A stretch of 64,000 bases of DNA. Origin: Bin87 sp963663945. GTDB taxonomy: Bacteria; Chloroflexota; Dehalococcoidia; Lucifugimonadales; UBA3495. A model generated the notes under the pieces. It ran no database searches, was not told the DNA's origin, and saw only the letters and a program-made list of their open reading frames with translations. Below are positions 48,347-57,376 of the stretch, in pieces (position 1 is the first letter of the stretch; each line of letters starts with the position of its first letter). Made by a program: the position numbers and the translations under genes. Where the stretch lies: the NCBI GenBank assembly GCA_963663945.1, contig OY760687.1, forward strand, positions 682,001 to 746,000. Direction: 5' to 3'.

Positions 48347-48562
48347 CCGCGAACACAGCCGGAACCGCCGTCGGGACGGACGCCGTCCAACATCACCCAC
48401 CATTGGGCGTGCGGCGCCAGGGATGCGCAGGGCGAAAAGCAGCTGCTGGCCATCATCAAGCAAGTGCGCGAAACGCCAGAGCCTGACCTCCGTCCTCACG
48501 GACGGTTCGCCATCGTGCAGATCTCCAAGCTCCGCGTGGAGCGGCAGTTGCGGCGGCGATGA
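48347..48562 (+). pseudogene. Unknown C-terminal fragment ahead of a small ORF
   Basis: An open frame of about 70 codons with no start, containing THHWACGARDAQGEKQLLAI and ETPEPDLRPHGRFAIVQISK, ending in TGA that overlaps the next ATG (ATGA). The overlap and composition suggest the tail of a real, 5'-damaged gene of the mobile element. Family not recognised. The 240 bp before it, to the IS, shows no gene. Confidence 0.35.
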
Positions 48563-48747
48563 GCCAAGGTGAACTGCTACCACCGACGACGGGGCGGCCG
48601 GTTTCGTTGCTGGCGCCAGATGCCACGCATTTCGTCCACAGAGTCGCCCGTGCGGCCTCCGGCGGTGTTTCGGGCAAAGTGACCACCGACGCGCTTTCAG
48701 CCTCCTCTGGGAAGGCCGACACGCAGGGTGGCCACCGTCAAATTTGA
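48559..48747 (+). CDS. Small hypothetical protein
   Basis: A 62-residue ORF beginning MSQGELLPPTTGRPVSLLAP with ATGA overlap to the preceding fragment. The second half (HFVHRVARAASGGVSGKVTT) looks protein-like, but the C-terminus is low complexity and the gene may be truncated. It is 88 bp before the nuclease gene on the same strand. No function can be given. Confidence 0.35.
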   Translation: MSQGELLPPTTGRPVSLLAPDATHFVHRVARAASGGVSGKVTTDALSASSGKADTQGGHRQI

Positions 48748-48834
48748 TGACAGCGCGCCGCCGCGCGACCGCACGGGCAACGGATAAACTGGCGTCAGGC
48801 TGACGACGGCTACCTAAAAAGGAGGAGCCGTGAC

Positions 48835-49485
48835 GTGCCTCAGCGACGCCAACATCCCTACATCTGGGCCACCTGGCTGCCCCGCCTACTCACCGGGGAG
48901 AACTCCTGCGAGTGGGCCATCTAGTTCAAGGCCCACCACCAGAACTGGGCAAAACCGCCCTCTGACTTCGACCAGGCCGAGTGGCTGGCCCGCCACACCA
49001 AGTTGCTCAATGAGCAGCGCGACCTCTGGGTTCAGCGCGGGTACGAAACCCGCATCGAGGGCCAGAACGCCTTCTCCCTTCGCGGCCGCTCCGCCACGCT
49101 TGCTGGCAAGCCCGACCTGCTGGTGCTCAACAAGGACCACGTCCTCATCACGGACGTGAAGACCGGCCAGGAACGCCCCTCGCACCGCTACCAGCTCATG
49201 ATCTACATGTACGCCTTGCCACGGGCACAGCATGAATTTCGAGACGCCCGCATCGCCGGCGAGATCATCTACCCCAACCGGACCCAGCGCGTCCCCCAGG
49301 GCGGCGTTGACCAGGGCTTCGTACGCGACCTGTCCGCCCTAATCCGCCGCATCGCGGCGCCTGAACCGCCACACCGCCTACCCAGCATGGCGGAGTGCCG
49401 CTTCTGCGACATCACGGCCGCCGACTGCCCAGAACGCGTCGACGCTGACGCTGACGACGAGGCCGCCACCACCGACGACTTCTGA
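48835..49485 (+). pseudogene. Fe-S RecB/Cas4-like PD-(D/E)XK nuclease with an in-frame amber
   Basis: A 216-codon frame starting at GTG 48835 (GGAGGAG seven nt upstream). VPQRRQHPYIWATWLPRLLT and NSCEWAI precede TAG at 48922, then FKAHHQNWAKPPSDFDQAEW. The nuclease core is GKPDLLVL, VLITDVKTGQERP and HRYQLMIYMYALP. The C-terminal CRFCDITAADCP together with the N-terminal Cys of NSCEWA gives the four-cysteine pattern of Fe-S nucleases such as Cas4 and AddB. No cas1 or CRISPR array is near, so a role in element DNA processing is more likely than adaptation. Apart from the TAG, all key residues are present. The acidic tail (DADADDEAATTDD) is unusual. Confidence 0.75.
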
Positions 49486-49775
49486 CCCCGTTGGCCACCG
49501 CCACCGTGACCACACCAAGCGCCCATAGAGCCGCGGAGAGGACCTCACAAGCCGTCAAGTGTTTCGTCCACGCGAGGCGCGACAACGCGCCACAGGCTGC
49601 GTGGCGCAGAAATTCGACCCGCTCCAGACGGTTTGCCATAACCGTCGCCGCGAAATCACGGAACCCCGCGCGGCCTTCGGCTGCTGTAAACGCGCTACCA
49701 TCCCTATCATTTGCGCACTTCATCAAGCCATTACATGATTGTTTGATGTTGCAATCATCGAGCTGGAGCGCCGCC

Positions 49776-50420
49776 ATGCCCGTCGTCGCCATCGTCGACC
49801 AGAGGGGCGGCACGGGCAAAACGACCCTGACACGAACCTCGCCCGGGTATGCGCCGAAAAGGGCAACGTCCTGCTTGTCGATGCTGACCCTCAGGCCAGC
49901 ACCCTAAACTGGGTCGTCGGCGAAAGCGAAGTGCCCAACACCTTGACCGTCCAGGGCACGGAGACCGACGACATCCCCCGCCTCGTCCGGTAGAAGGTGG
50001 CCGACAGCTATGATTGGATCATCATCGACGGCCCGCCGGGCATCACGAAGACGACCGCCGACGCCGTGCGCGTGGCGGACGTGGTCCTCATCCCCACGCA
50101 GCCCAGCCCGCTGGACGTCTGGGCCGCCTCCGACATAGTGGCTGCTGTCCGTGCCCGCTCGCCAGAAGACGACCAGGGGTAAACCCAAGGCCGCGTTCGT
50201 CATCACGATGGCCCGGTCACGGACCCGCCTCAGCCACCAGATCGACGACGCGCTCAATGATATGGGCATCCCCGTCCTGCAGGCCCGCACCACGCGCCGC
50301 GTCGCGTACCCCAATGCCATCAACGACGGCAACGCCGTGACCGCCGGCCGGGCCCAGATCGCCCGCAACGAGATCCTGGCCATCCGCGGCGAACTGGCGG
50401 AACTGACCCGTGACCATTAG
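49776..50420 (+). pseudogene. parA: ParA-type partition ATPase, three lesions
   Basis: ATG 49776 (GGAG upstream) starts MPVVAIVDQRGGTGKTTL, an intact deviant Walker A. One base is missing near 49830; the frame then encodes VCAEKGNVLLVDADPQASTL. TAG at 49991 follows IPRLVR, and reading resumes with KVADSYDWIIIDGPPGITKT. An extra G near 50178 shifts the frame again into GKPKAAFVITMARSRTRLSH and ends at 50420. All ParA motifs remain recognisable. Chromosome and plasmid ParA proteins move DNA with a centromere-binding partner, here probably the overlapping ribbon-helix-helix gene. Confidence 0.85.
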
Positions 50421-50622
50421 ACGAAACCCTAACCGCGGCAGCCAGCAGGCTCGGGACACTTTCGTAGACCAAACGGCCGCCGCGGACAGCGAGAGGCTCC
50501 ACTGCTTCATCCCCGGTGATCTGCACTACCAGCTCAAGGTCAAGGCCCTCGAGGGCAGTACCAGCATGACGGCTCTCGTCGTCGAGGCCCTGCAAGGCTA
50601 CGTCGCCGAGCACCGACCCTGA
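50410..50622 (+). CDS. Ribbon-helix-helix partner of ParA (ParG-like)
   Basis: A 70-residue protein: a basic flexible N-terminus (TIRRNPNRGSQQA) and a ribbon-helix-helix (SERLHCFIPGDLHYQLKVKA, then SMTALVVEALQGYV). GTG 50410 overlaps the end of parA by 11 bp, the standard order of type Ib par operons. The gene itself is intact although its partner is not. It may now act only as a DNA-binding repressor. Confidence 0.72.
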   Translation: MTIRRNPNRGSQQARDTFVDQTAAADSERLHCFIPGDLHYQLKVKALEGSTSMTALVVEALQGYVAEHRP

Positions 50623-50792
50623 ACAGCAACATCCCTGTCACTGTGCGGATGTGTACCTGACCAACTGCGCGAATGCACAACTGTTATCCTGTGCAAAAGG
50701 CCATATACACACATCCCTGGCTCCCGGTGCTGTAGACCATCGGACCGGGACCGAGCGGCGGTGGAACGCGCCCGTTCGACCAGGCTGGAACG

Positions 50793-51005
50793 ATGAATGA
50801 AGACCGCCACGGGACCGCCGCCAGCGGTGGATACATCTACCGGCGTCGTTACCTGGACGAAGTTGCGTGGGAGCCGGTGAGTGTGGACATGGTCCGACGC
50901 GCGCTGTCCGACGTGTACCACGATGTGCCTCTGGCGCTCGACTTCCTACGCGAGGCGGGTACTATCCGCACGCCCGCGGCGACGTTCGAAGCGAAAGCAA
51001 TCTGA
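50793..51005 (+). CDS. Small hypothetical protein
   Basis: A 70-residue ORF from ATG 50793 with strand-rich start (GGYIYRRRYLDEVAWEPVSV) and a helical end (ALDFLREAGTIRTPAA). Shine-Dalgarno is weak. No family recognised. It lies 170 bp after the par remnant and converges on the HNH gene. Confidence 0.4.
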   Translation: MNEDRHGTAASGGYIYRRRYLDEVAWEPVSVDMVRRALSDVYHDVPLALDFLREAGTIRTPAATFEAKAI

Positions 51006-51029
51006 GCTTCCGAATGTTGAGACGATGAC

Positions 51030-52147
51030 TCAGCGCTCGCAGACCACGCCGTCACCATCGCCGTCGCGCGCACTGGGTACCATCGCTTTGGGGAACCCAC
51101 GTCCTGAGCCCTGGCTTCCGCGGACGCGAGTTTCCCCTGCCGCCTCCGCCTCATCACAGGAATCATACCGTGCAGCAGGGGAGCCGTCAGCAGGAGTGGG
51201 CGTTGGTGCGCTCCCTCCGAAGGGCGGCAGGTCCGGCCTCTCGAAGGCAACCATAACCCCCAGTTGGTGCGAGGTTTCGCAAGTCTCCAGCATTTCATCG
51301 AGAGCCGCGAACTCCTCCGGCGTGGCCGTGAGCTCCCATCTGGACTTGATGGTGATCCAGTCAACAGCGTACTGGCACCAGTAGGAACCATCGGACGGCT
51401 TCCACCCGTCGGGACCCTTGGTCCCCTTCGATCGATTGGCCCTGGCGGTTACTGCGATGAGATGGTTGGGGTCGTCGAGGTAGTTGGCATAGAGCCGTTT
51501 TCGTTCCGACGACCATTGCCAGGCGCCGCTGCGGGGGCGTTAGCCAAGGGGACCATGTGGTCAATGTCGAGGTCGCCAGGGACGGCGACTATTGCGCCCG
51601 AGTAGGGCGCGAGCCATTGGCCAGAATCCACTCGACAGCGGCGGTCTGAACGATAGGTGACGTCGGTCAGGCTTTCGGCGGTGAGCACCTCGTTCCGCGT
51701 GTCCTGGCAATCGCCATCCTCGTCGATCCAGTGTCGCCAGTCGTCGCGGCTGTAAACCGGCAGATCAACGGGTGTTTCGGACACCGCCAGAGCCAAGACT
51801 ATCGTGGTGACTGGATCAGCCTGGGGGGACGTCGCAACCGTTGGGACGGTGCTTTCAGCGGGCGTTGCCGTCGCCGCCGATGTCAGTATGATCGCCGTCG
51901 GTGTGGGCGATAGGGTATTGGAGGCCGGTGTTTCCGTTGGCACTGCAAACGTGGCAGTGGATCCAGACGCCGGCGGCGGGGCAGGAGTCGAGCCTACCGT
52001 GGGGGAACCCATGGGATGGGAAGTGCTGGCTGGTTCCGCGGGAGCTCGTATGTCCACTGGAGTCGATCCAGCGGTAGGCAACTCTGGCGAGCATGCCAAC
52101 AGGACCAGGACCATGCCGGCCAGGAAGAGCAGGATGGTTTTCTTCAC
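51030..52147 (-). pseudogene. Secreted HNH nuclease lipoprotein with Excalibur domain, frameshifted
   Basis: ATG 52147 begins a lipoprotein signal (LFLAGMVLVLLAC), followed by a Thr/Pro/Ser-rich linker of about 100 residues. The nuclease part (GmrSD/DUF1524-like HNH) reads YSRDDWRHWIDEDGDCQDTR, DRRCRVDSGQWLAPYSG and DLDIDHMVPLANA, the His-box. One base is missing near 51535; the correct frame continues RSGAWQWSSERKRLYANYLD, HLIAVTARANRSKG and WCQYAVDWITIKSRWELTAT. It ends with an Excalibur-like Ca-binding segment (YDSCDEAEAAGE...DGDGDGVVCE) and the stop at 51030. This combination is typical of extracellular nucleases. A one-base repair would give about 370 residues. Confidence 0.75.
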
Positions 52148-52201
52148 GGCGGATGATTATCCAAGCGTTGCTGGCACCGCGGGATTGAAAGCCGTTGCCG
52201 T

Positions 52202-52366
52202 TCAGGGCAGGACGCCGATGCGGAACTTCCTGGTGCCGCACTCCACGCAGACGGAGCGGGTGGCCGCGCGGCCGTTCTTCATGGTGACGGCATCGATGTC
52301 CTTGGACGCGGTCTTGGCCTTGCACTTGACGCAGTAAATCTCCACGATATCGGAGGGGGTGGTCAT
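52202..52366 (-). CDS. DUF5679-like small Cys-rich protein
   Basis: A 54-residue protein (start MTTPSDIVEIYCVKCKAKTA) with two CxxC pairs (CVKCKAKT and CVECGTRKF) and the central motif DAVTMKNGRAATRS. The ATG at 52366 has GGAG nine nt upstream; the longer frame lacks one. Such proteins are common, short and probably zinc-binding, with unknown function. Confidence 0.75.
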   Translation of the reverse strand: MTTPSDIVEIYCVKCKAKTASKDIDAVTMKNGRAATRSVCVECGTRKFRIGVLP

Positions 52367-52496
52367 GGATGAAAACTCCGGTATGGAATGACATAATTCT
52401 AACCCGTGACGTCGGAGCATCGGCGGCCACGCCGTCAGGCGGTGTGCTCAGCTGCATGATTGCGGAGACGCGAGCGAGCGAAACGGAGTGTTCGGG

Positions 52497-53039
52497 ATGG
52501 CGAAGATTAGCGTGGAAATCGAGGGCAGCGTTGACGAGGTGATCGGTGTCCTGCGGCGGCTCGGGGACGCGAGGGAACGCGCAACTGCGGGTGATGCTGA
52601 CCGGTCAACGGAGCAACCTGCTGCTGGCGTCGGTGAGAACGCGCCAGCCGCCGAAGCGCAGGAGATGGCGGTGTCCCACGAGACTCCTCCCGGGGAATGG
52701 ACGGAGATGCTCGCCCGAGATTTCCTGTCCAGTCTGCAGCCGGCGGCTCGGTGGATGGCGCTGCACGTCTGGCGGGCCGGTGCGGCGGGCATCCACCGGA
52801 GCGCGTTGTGCGAGCGTGCGGAGCTGACGCCCATGGAGCTCCGCTCGCTGTCGATGCGGATGGGCCGCGCGCTGGCAAGGTTCCAGCGGGAGCGTGGGAT
52901 GACGCTGTCCCGGCCGGTGGCGGCCAACAGCCCGCTGCAGAGCTACTTCGTCGATCCCGATTTCGCCGCGGTGGCGAATGCCCAGACGTTCGGCGAGAGG
53001 ACGCCACGCCAGTCGGCCGATGGCGAGGGGTTTCCCTGA
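52497..53039 (+). CDS. Hypothetical protein
   Basis: A 180-residue soluble protein. The N-terminus (AKISVEIEGSVDEVIGVLRR) is a beta-alpha unit, the middle is an Ala/Glu-rich linker, and the C-terminal part is helical with a possible DNA-binding fold (FLSSLQPAARWMALHVWRAG, LTPMELRSLSMRMGRALARF). ATG 52497 has CGGAG about ten nt upstream; GTG 52488 is possible. It overlaps the next lipoprotein-like gene, so the two may be co-expressed. No family recognised. Confidence 0.55.
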   Translation: MAKISVEIEGSVDEVIGVLRRLGDARERATAGDADRSTEQPAAGVGENAPAAEAQEMAVSHETPPGEWTEMLARDFLSSLQPAARWMALHVWRAGAAGIHRSALCERAELTPMELRSLSMRMGRALARFQRERGMTLSRPVAANSPLQSYFVDPDFAAVANAQTFGERTPRQSADGEGFP

Positions 53040-53346
53040 GGGGCTCCCGCCGTTGAGGGCCTTCGAAGTGGTCACTTTGCATCGGTGGTGCAATGTGTTG
53101 ACCACAGTGGTCTTCCTGTGGCTGGTGCTGGCCTGCGGGATGGACGCTGACGAACAGATGGTGCGCCGATACGCCGAGTGCAAGGTGGACCCCAATACCA
53201 CGCTGTACCGGCTGACCGTGTCCGAAGCAGTGGGGACCGTGGCGCTGAGGCCCGAGGCGGTGGAGGAGAGGTTGCATGCTCAACTGGCGCGAGGGGAGGT
53301 CACGATGGCAGTGATCAGGGCTGACCACACCCGCTACTGCGAATAG
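53020..53346 (+). CDS. Small putative lipoprotein
   Basis: About 108 residues with a hydrophobic stretch and lipobox (NVLTTVVFLWLVLAC) followed by a charged domain (DEQMVRRYAECKVDPNTTLY, EERLHAQLARGEVTMAVIRA). The start is unclear: ATG 53020 overlaps the preceding gene, while GTG 53068 would give a more usual short signal peptide. Function unknown. Confidence 0.5.
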   Translation: MARGFPEGLPPLRAFEVVTLHRWCNVLTTVVFLWLVLACGMDADEQMVRRYAECKVDPNTTLYRLTVSEAVGTVALRPEAVEERLHAQLARGEVTMAVIRADHTRYCE

Positions 53347-53828
53347 GCGCGGCGAGAGCTACTGGTTCAGGGAGAAACGCCAGGCCGGGCTATTCCCGTC
53401 GCACCAACAACTCAACGCGTCTCAGGAGGAGGCTGGCGACAACTATGCCGACCGACCAAATCGCTGAACAATAACCAAGTGGCTCAATTTTAGACCGCAA
53501 AAACGGCTCATTTCCAACCCGTCATTGACATTGCCGACAACCGTCCAGTGATGGGGAACTTCCATGGTGGCAGAGTTGGCGCACGTTCTGCCACGCTAAT
53601 TTCAACAACCTGCAGCTGCTTGGCAGCGACCGCGCTCCCTACGTACGCGTGCGATATCCGGTACTTTCACGTGCACCTCTTCCCTCCCCAAGCCGACTAA
53701 CGCAGGCAACACACGCCTCCACCAAGACGATGAATGGCTCAACCTACCCGCTCGGCCCGCCGCGCGCCGCGACGATACCGGTCATCCCCGACGACGGAGC
53801 GGTCGGTTGCGCGATTTTCTGAACACTA
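53347..53828. other. Intergenic region without a supported gene
   Basis: About 480 bp convergent between the putative lipoprotein and the response regulator. I see no gene, no clear hairpin with T-run and no long repeat. Confidence 0.4.
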
Positions 53829-54488
53829 CTACCCGTCCAGCAGCCCATTGCGGACTGCCCAGGCCACCAAACCCTGCCGGGAGCCGGCTCCCAGTTTGTC
53901 CTGGATGCGGTAGACGGTGTTGCGGACGGTGGAAGGGCTGTTGCCCTGCGCCTCCGCAATGTCCGCATAGGAACTGCCGCTGGCGAACATCGTGAGCACC
54001 TCCCGCTCCCGCTCGGTGAGCAAGTGCTGGTTCCCTTCGTGGACGGGCTTCGGCTGCCTGTCCGCCACGGCAGCGGCCCGCCTGAGAACTGGGAGGGGTA
54101 TCCGGACCCGGCCCATCGCAACGTCCCTCACCGCTTCCAGAAGATCCTCCAGACTGGCGTCCTTGACGACGTACCCGGCCGCGCCGGCGGCCACCGCCGT
54201 GATGACCGTGTCGTCATCCGTTGAGGCCGTCAGCATCAGCACCCGGGCATCGGGCAGGAACTCTACGATCTCACGACAGGCCTCGACTCCACCCTTTCCG
54301 GGCATTATGACGTCCATGATGACGGCATCCGGTCTAAGATCCCGAGCCATCAGGACCGCCGCATCACCGTCGGCAGCCTGCCCAACCACCTCGAATTCTC
54401 CCGAGTTCTCCAGCACCCGCTGCAGGCTACCTCTCACTAGGGGATGGTCGTCCACCAGCAGCACCCGGGTCCGCGAGTCTTCAGACAT
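53829..54488 (-). CDS. NarL/FixJ-family response regulator, second pair
   Basis: A 219-residue regulator, closely similar to the one at 19588. Receiver: VLLVDDHPLVRGSLQRVLEN, phospho-Asp in PDAVIMDVIMPGKGG, MLTASTDDD, YVVKD. LuxR HTH: LLTEREREVLTMFASGSSYA through STVRNTVYRIQDKLGAG. The start is the ATG at 54488 behind AGGAG; a longer frame starts upstream without support. It lies 38 bp after its cognate kinase on the same strand. Confidence 0.93.
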   Translation of the reverse strand: MSEDSRTRVLLVDDHPLVRGSLQRVLENSGEFEVVGQAADGDAAVLMARDLRPDAVIMDVIMPGKGGVEACREIVEFLPDARVLMLTASTDDDTVITAVAAGAAGYVVKDASLEDLLEAVRDVAMGRVRIPLPVLRRAAAVADRQPKPVHEGNQHLLTEREREVLTMFASGSSYADIAEAQGNSPSTVRNTVYRIQDKLGAGSRQGLVAWAVRNGLLDG

Positions 54489-54526
54489 GTCGCACTCCTC
54501 ATTCAATTCCGGCCGGTCCAGCACGG

Positions 54527-55795
54527 TCATCCGGTCGTTTCAATAGGAATCACACAGGTCACCGAGGTTCCCTCCCCAGGCCTGCCCGAGGTCGCCAACA
54601 ACTGGCCGCCCATCCGCTCCGCCTCCGTCCTCATGCCGGCAAACCCCCGCCCGCGTTGTGCGTAGTCATTGGGAAGCCCGACCCCGTCGTCCTCCACCGT
54701 CAGGCGGATGCCGTCCACCTTGAAATCAAGCACTACGTCCACACGTCCTGCATCAGAGTGGCGGAACGCGTTGGTGAGCGCGTTGTGGGCAATCGAAAAG
54801 AGCCGAGAACGGGTGTCCACGCTCAGCTCGGGCTCGACCCCTGATTGCGTCATCCTGGTGGGCACCGACGTGATCCTCTGGAACGTCTCCGTGTGTTCAC
54901 GTAACACGGTCCCCAGGTCCCGGCCCTCGAAGAGCCGTCCGGCGTCAATGGAACGTCTCAGTTCCCACATCACGGAACGAGACAACTGGGAAGTCGCCCC
55001 GAGCGTCTCGGAAAGCTCCGCATTGGAGTTGCCTGCCAGCGCCCGGGCGCTCTCCACCCCCAAGCCGATCATGTAGACAGACTGCGCCGCCGTGTCGTGG
55101 ATCGATTGGGAGAGATCGATCCGTTCCTGCTGCAGTGCTCTCTCCCGCTCCGTCGCCCTCATCCGGCCGAACCGCTCGAACCTGGCCACCAGGTTGACGG
55201 CTAGCACCACCGTGTACATCACCGCCACCCGCACCACCAGTGTCACGTCCTCTCTGGCATCCCAATCGAGTCCGCCTCCTGCCGCCAGGCACACCAGAGC
55301 GTACGTCAGGGCAACCAGGGTGACCCACACCAGGTTGAGTTTCAGCGACGTGAACAGCACGGCAAAGGCCGCCAACGCCGGGTAGTACAACAGGTGAGTG
55401 AACAGGGTCGAGAACCCGCCTGAGATCCACACCAGACCCGTGACCAGCGCAACGTCCGTTGCGCTCAGCGCCAGCATCCAGCGCCCGGGCAACGTCCGGC
55501 CCGACCACAGCCGGTGGTGAACCAACCCGTTGAACACGATCAGCAAGCCAACAAACACCCAGTAGGAGGTGTACTGGGACGCCGGGTAGTCAAAGGGACG
55601 CTGGACAATGAGCGCCACGCACAGCGCGGCCACGCACCAGCGGACCCAGACCGAGACCACGGCGGCAAAGCGCACCTCATAGGGCCCGGCCCAGTCGCCG
55701 CGCCAGAACCGGTCCCGAAGCAACGTGAACGGCCGGATCAGCAAGGCAGTCGCCTCGGCCCTGCCAGATAGCCACTGTGCACGGTTACACCTCAT
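54527..55795 (-). CDS. Membrane sensor histidine kinase, second pair
   Basis: A 422-residue kinase from ATG 55795 (GGGGA upstream; a TTG at 55822 would add nine residues). About six membrane segments, the phosphoacceptor box RIDLSQSIHDTAAQSVYMIG, N-box IAHNALTNAFRHS, G1 DDGVGLP and G2 QRGRGFAGM. It is a paralogue of the kinase at 20258. Its first 70 codons and the 400 bp before them are duplicated in inverted orientation at 60930-61543. Signal unknown. Confidence 0.92.
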   Translation of the reverse strand: MRCNRAQWLSGRAEATALLIRPFTLLRDRFWRGDWAGPYEVRFAAVVSVWVRWCVAALCVALIVQRPFDYPASQYTSYWVFVGLLIVFNGLVHHRLWSGRTLPGRWMLALSATDVALVTGLVWISGGFSTLFTHLLYYPALAAFAVLFTSLKLNLVWVTLVALTYALVCLAAGGGLDWDAREDVTLVVRVAVMYTVVLAVNLVARFERFGRMRATERERALQQERIDLSQSIHDTAAQSVYMIGLGVESARALAGNSNAELSETLGATSQLSRSVMWELRRSIDAGRLFEGRDLGTVLREHTETFQRITSVPTRMTQSGVEPELSVDTRSRLFSIAHNALTNAFRHSDAGRVDVVLDFKVDGIRLTVEDDGVGLPNDYAQRGRGFAGMRTEAERMGGQLLATSGRPGEGTSVTCVIPIETTG

Positions 55796-56230
55796 TCGTC
55801 CCCAATATCGTCGTTCCGTCAATGTACCGTCTCAAGGCGGTCGGGCAAAAGGCCGAAACTGAGAACTCATCTGAACATCATAACTGCGATTGCGAACGTT
55901 CCTATAGACAGTGAAAACGGCCTTACATCAACTCCGGGCGCGGTGCTATCAATTTCTCTGACGTTATCAGCAAGTTGACTGAGCCACGCCGAGGCTCACC
56001 TGCGTTGACCGAACCGGGCGCGAGACACTGCGCCAGATCGCGTAACTGAACCGGCGGAAGGAGGTCTCGGATTACATACGAGAAAAGCGCACCAGCGACC
56101 ACGCTTTGCTTCTTGAGATTCCCCCAACTTGGGCACAGTCCCTGTTGGGACGGCACCGTATCCCGACGTCGACTACCGGTTGGGTAGAACGTACCAGTGC
56201 CACCAGACGATGATTCTCCACTTGTGCGAC
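55612..56230 (-). repeat. Inverted segmental duplication, arm 1 (kinase 5' end)
   Basis: The kinase N-terminus and upstream DNA match 60930-61543 in opposite orientation. Shared landmarks include GCGAACGTTCCTATAGA (here) against its complement TTTCTATAGGAACGTTCGC, GACGTTATCAGC, CAACAGGGACTG and the GTAG-TCGAC block. Upstream divergence is greater than coding divergence. Confidence 0.75.
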
Positions 56231-56265
56231 TGGTCAGGCCACAACGCAGTCGTTTGAGGTGACCC

Positions 56266-56826
56266 ATGTCCAGCGAAACCACCCGTCAAGCGGCCATCAT
56301 TGTCGCTGTGCCGACAGTATGCCCCGCGGTTCTGTTCATGCTCTCGCAGGCCGGCACATCCGCCCACGCTTCGCATCTTCCAGCGTCCGTCCTGGGTGTG
56401 GGACACAATGACCTTGGAGTCGAGCAACCGCCTCTGTCGAAGCACACGAGGGGTGATCCAGTCGGGCAAACCCGTGATCTTTCGGTGATGATTCTGCGAG
56501 TGAAACCCAGCTTATCATTGCCTGGCGGGAACGTGGAAGCGATCGTGCTGGTGGATTACGAAGGCAATGAACCGGCGCCCACAAGCACCTTGAGATTTTA
56601 TTGCTCCGTTGACGAGGTGATCTCGTCGTCCGACACGGAACTGGTGTCGTACGAGGTGACGTTCCTGCCCCGGGAAATCCGTAAGGGGTATGCCTACCGG
56701 TTCACCGCTCCTAAATCTACCGGCACCCGTTACTACGGGGCATGCGTGGATGCGGTTGCAGATGAATCGACCGTGGCCAACAACTGCTCTGACGCGGCCA
56801 CCTTGATGGTGGCTCAGAGCTACTGA
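56266..56826 (+). CDS. Secreted CARDB-domain protein
   Basis: A 186-residue protein with an N-terminal hydrophobic segment (AAIIVAVPTVCPAVLFML) likely to be a signal peptide, then a single CARDB-type adhesion domain: GGNVEAIVLVDYEGNEPAPT, TLRFYCSVDEVISSSDTELV, YRFTAPKSTGTRYYGACVDA and STVANNCSDAATLMV. Proteins with tandem copies of this module are frequent in marine Chloroflexota. ATG 56266 has GAGGTGACCC upstream. Likely extracellular; partner unknown. Confidence 0.72.
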   Translation: MSSETTRQAAIIVAVPTVCPAVLFMLSQAGTSAHASHLPASVLGVGHNDLGVEQPPLSKHTRGDPVGQTRDLSVMILRVKPSLSLPGGNVEAIVLVDYEGNEPAPTSTLRFYCSVDEVISSSDTELVSYEVTFLPREIRKGYAYRFTAPKSTGTRYYGACVDAVADESTVANNCSDAATLMVAQSY

Positions 56827-56929
56827 CGGCGGCGGACGATGGGGTAGATCGAGCCCGTCATGGCCGCGGCAGATTGGGAATCGAGAGTGCGCTCTTTCGT
56901 CGAGCTCAGGACCAGTTCGACGAGCTCTT

Positions 56930-57376
56930 GCATGACTGCGTTACGGAGCGATCGGATTGGAGAATGAACCATCAGCGCGGTGAAACTCCAAGCGTTTCGC
57001 GATGCGCCGAGCCTCGGCGGCGGGAAAGGTCTCGTACAGGGAGGCCATTCGGTGAGTGTTCATGTTGTCGAGTACCACGCATTTCGTCCAACTTGCGGAA
57101 ACGGTTGGCTTGGACCCAGTCCCGCAACACGCCGTCCAAACCCTCATCGGCGGACCGCCTTTTGACCCGATACACCATGCCTTCGGCTACATCCAAGGCC
57201 GACGCCACCCGCGTCGTGTTCCACCCTTCATCGGTCTTCAGCAGAATGCGGGCTCGGGTGACGATGCGCGCCGCGTGTTGGCCGCCCCGGACCAACCGGT
57301 TCAGCCGTTCTCGTTCCTCCGTTGTCAACGGTATCGCGTATCGCTTCCCTGAGCCGGCTGCTGAACCTCCCCGCAA
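56930..57376 (-). pseudogene. IS630-family transposase with internal deletion
   Basis: The N-terminal HTH part is readable (RYAIPLTTEERERLNRLVRG, RARILLKTDEGWNTTRVASA, DVAEGMVYRVKRRSADEGL). It is then joined, with a frame change near 57120, directly to the C-terminal catalytic strand VVLDNMNTHRMASLYETFPA and AARRIAKRLEFHR-like residues. The middle, including two catalytic Asp regions, is deleted. A non-autonomous scar. Confidence 0.78.

Noticed and set aside
4493..49993. Genome-wide reassignment of TAG to a sense codon
   Set aside because: The residue expected differs between sites, and intact genes such as those ending at 2214 and 7853 use TAG next to a terminator or gene end.
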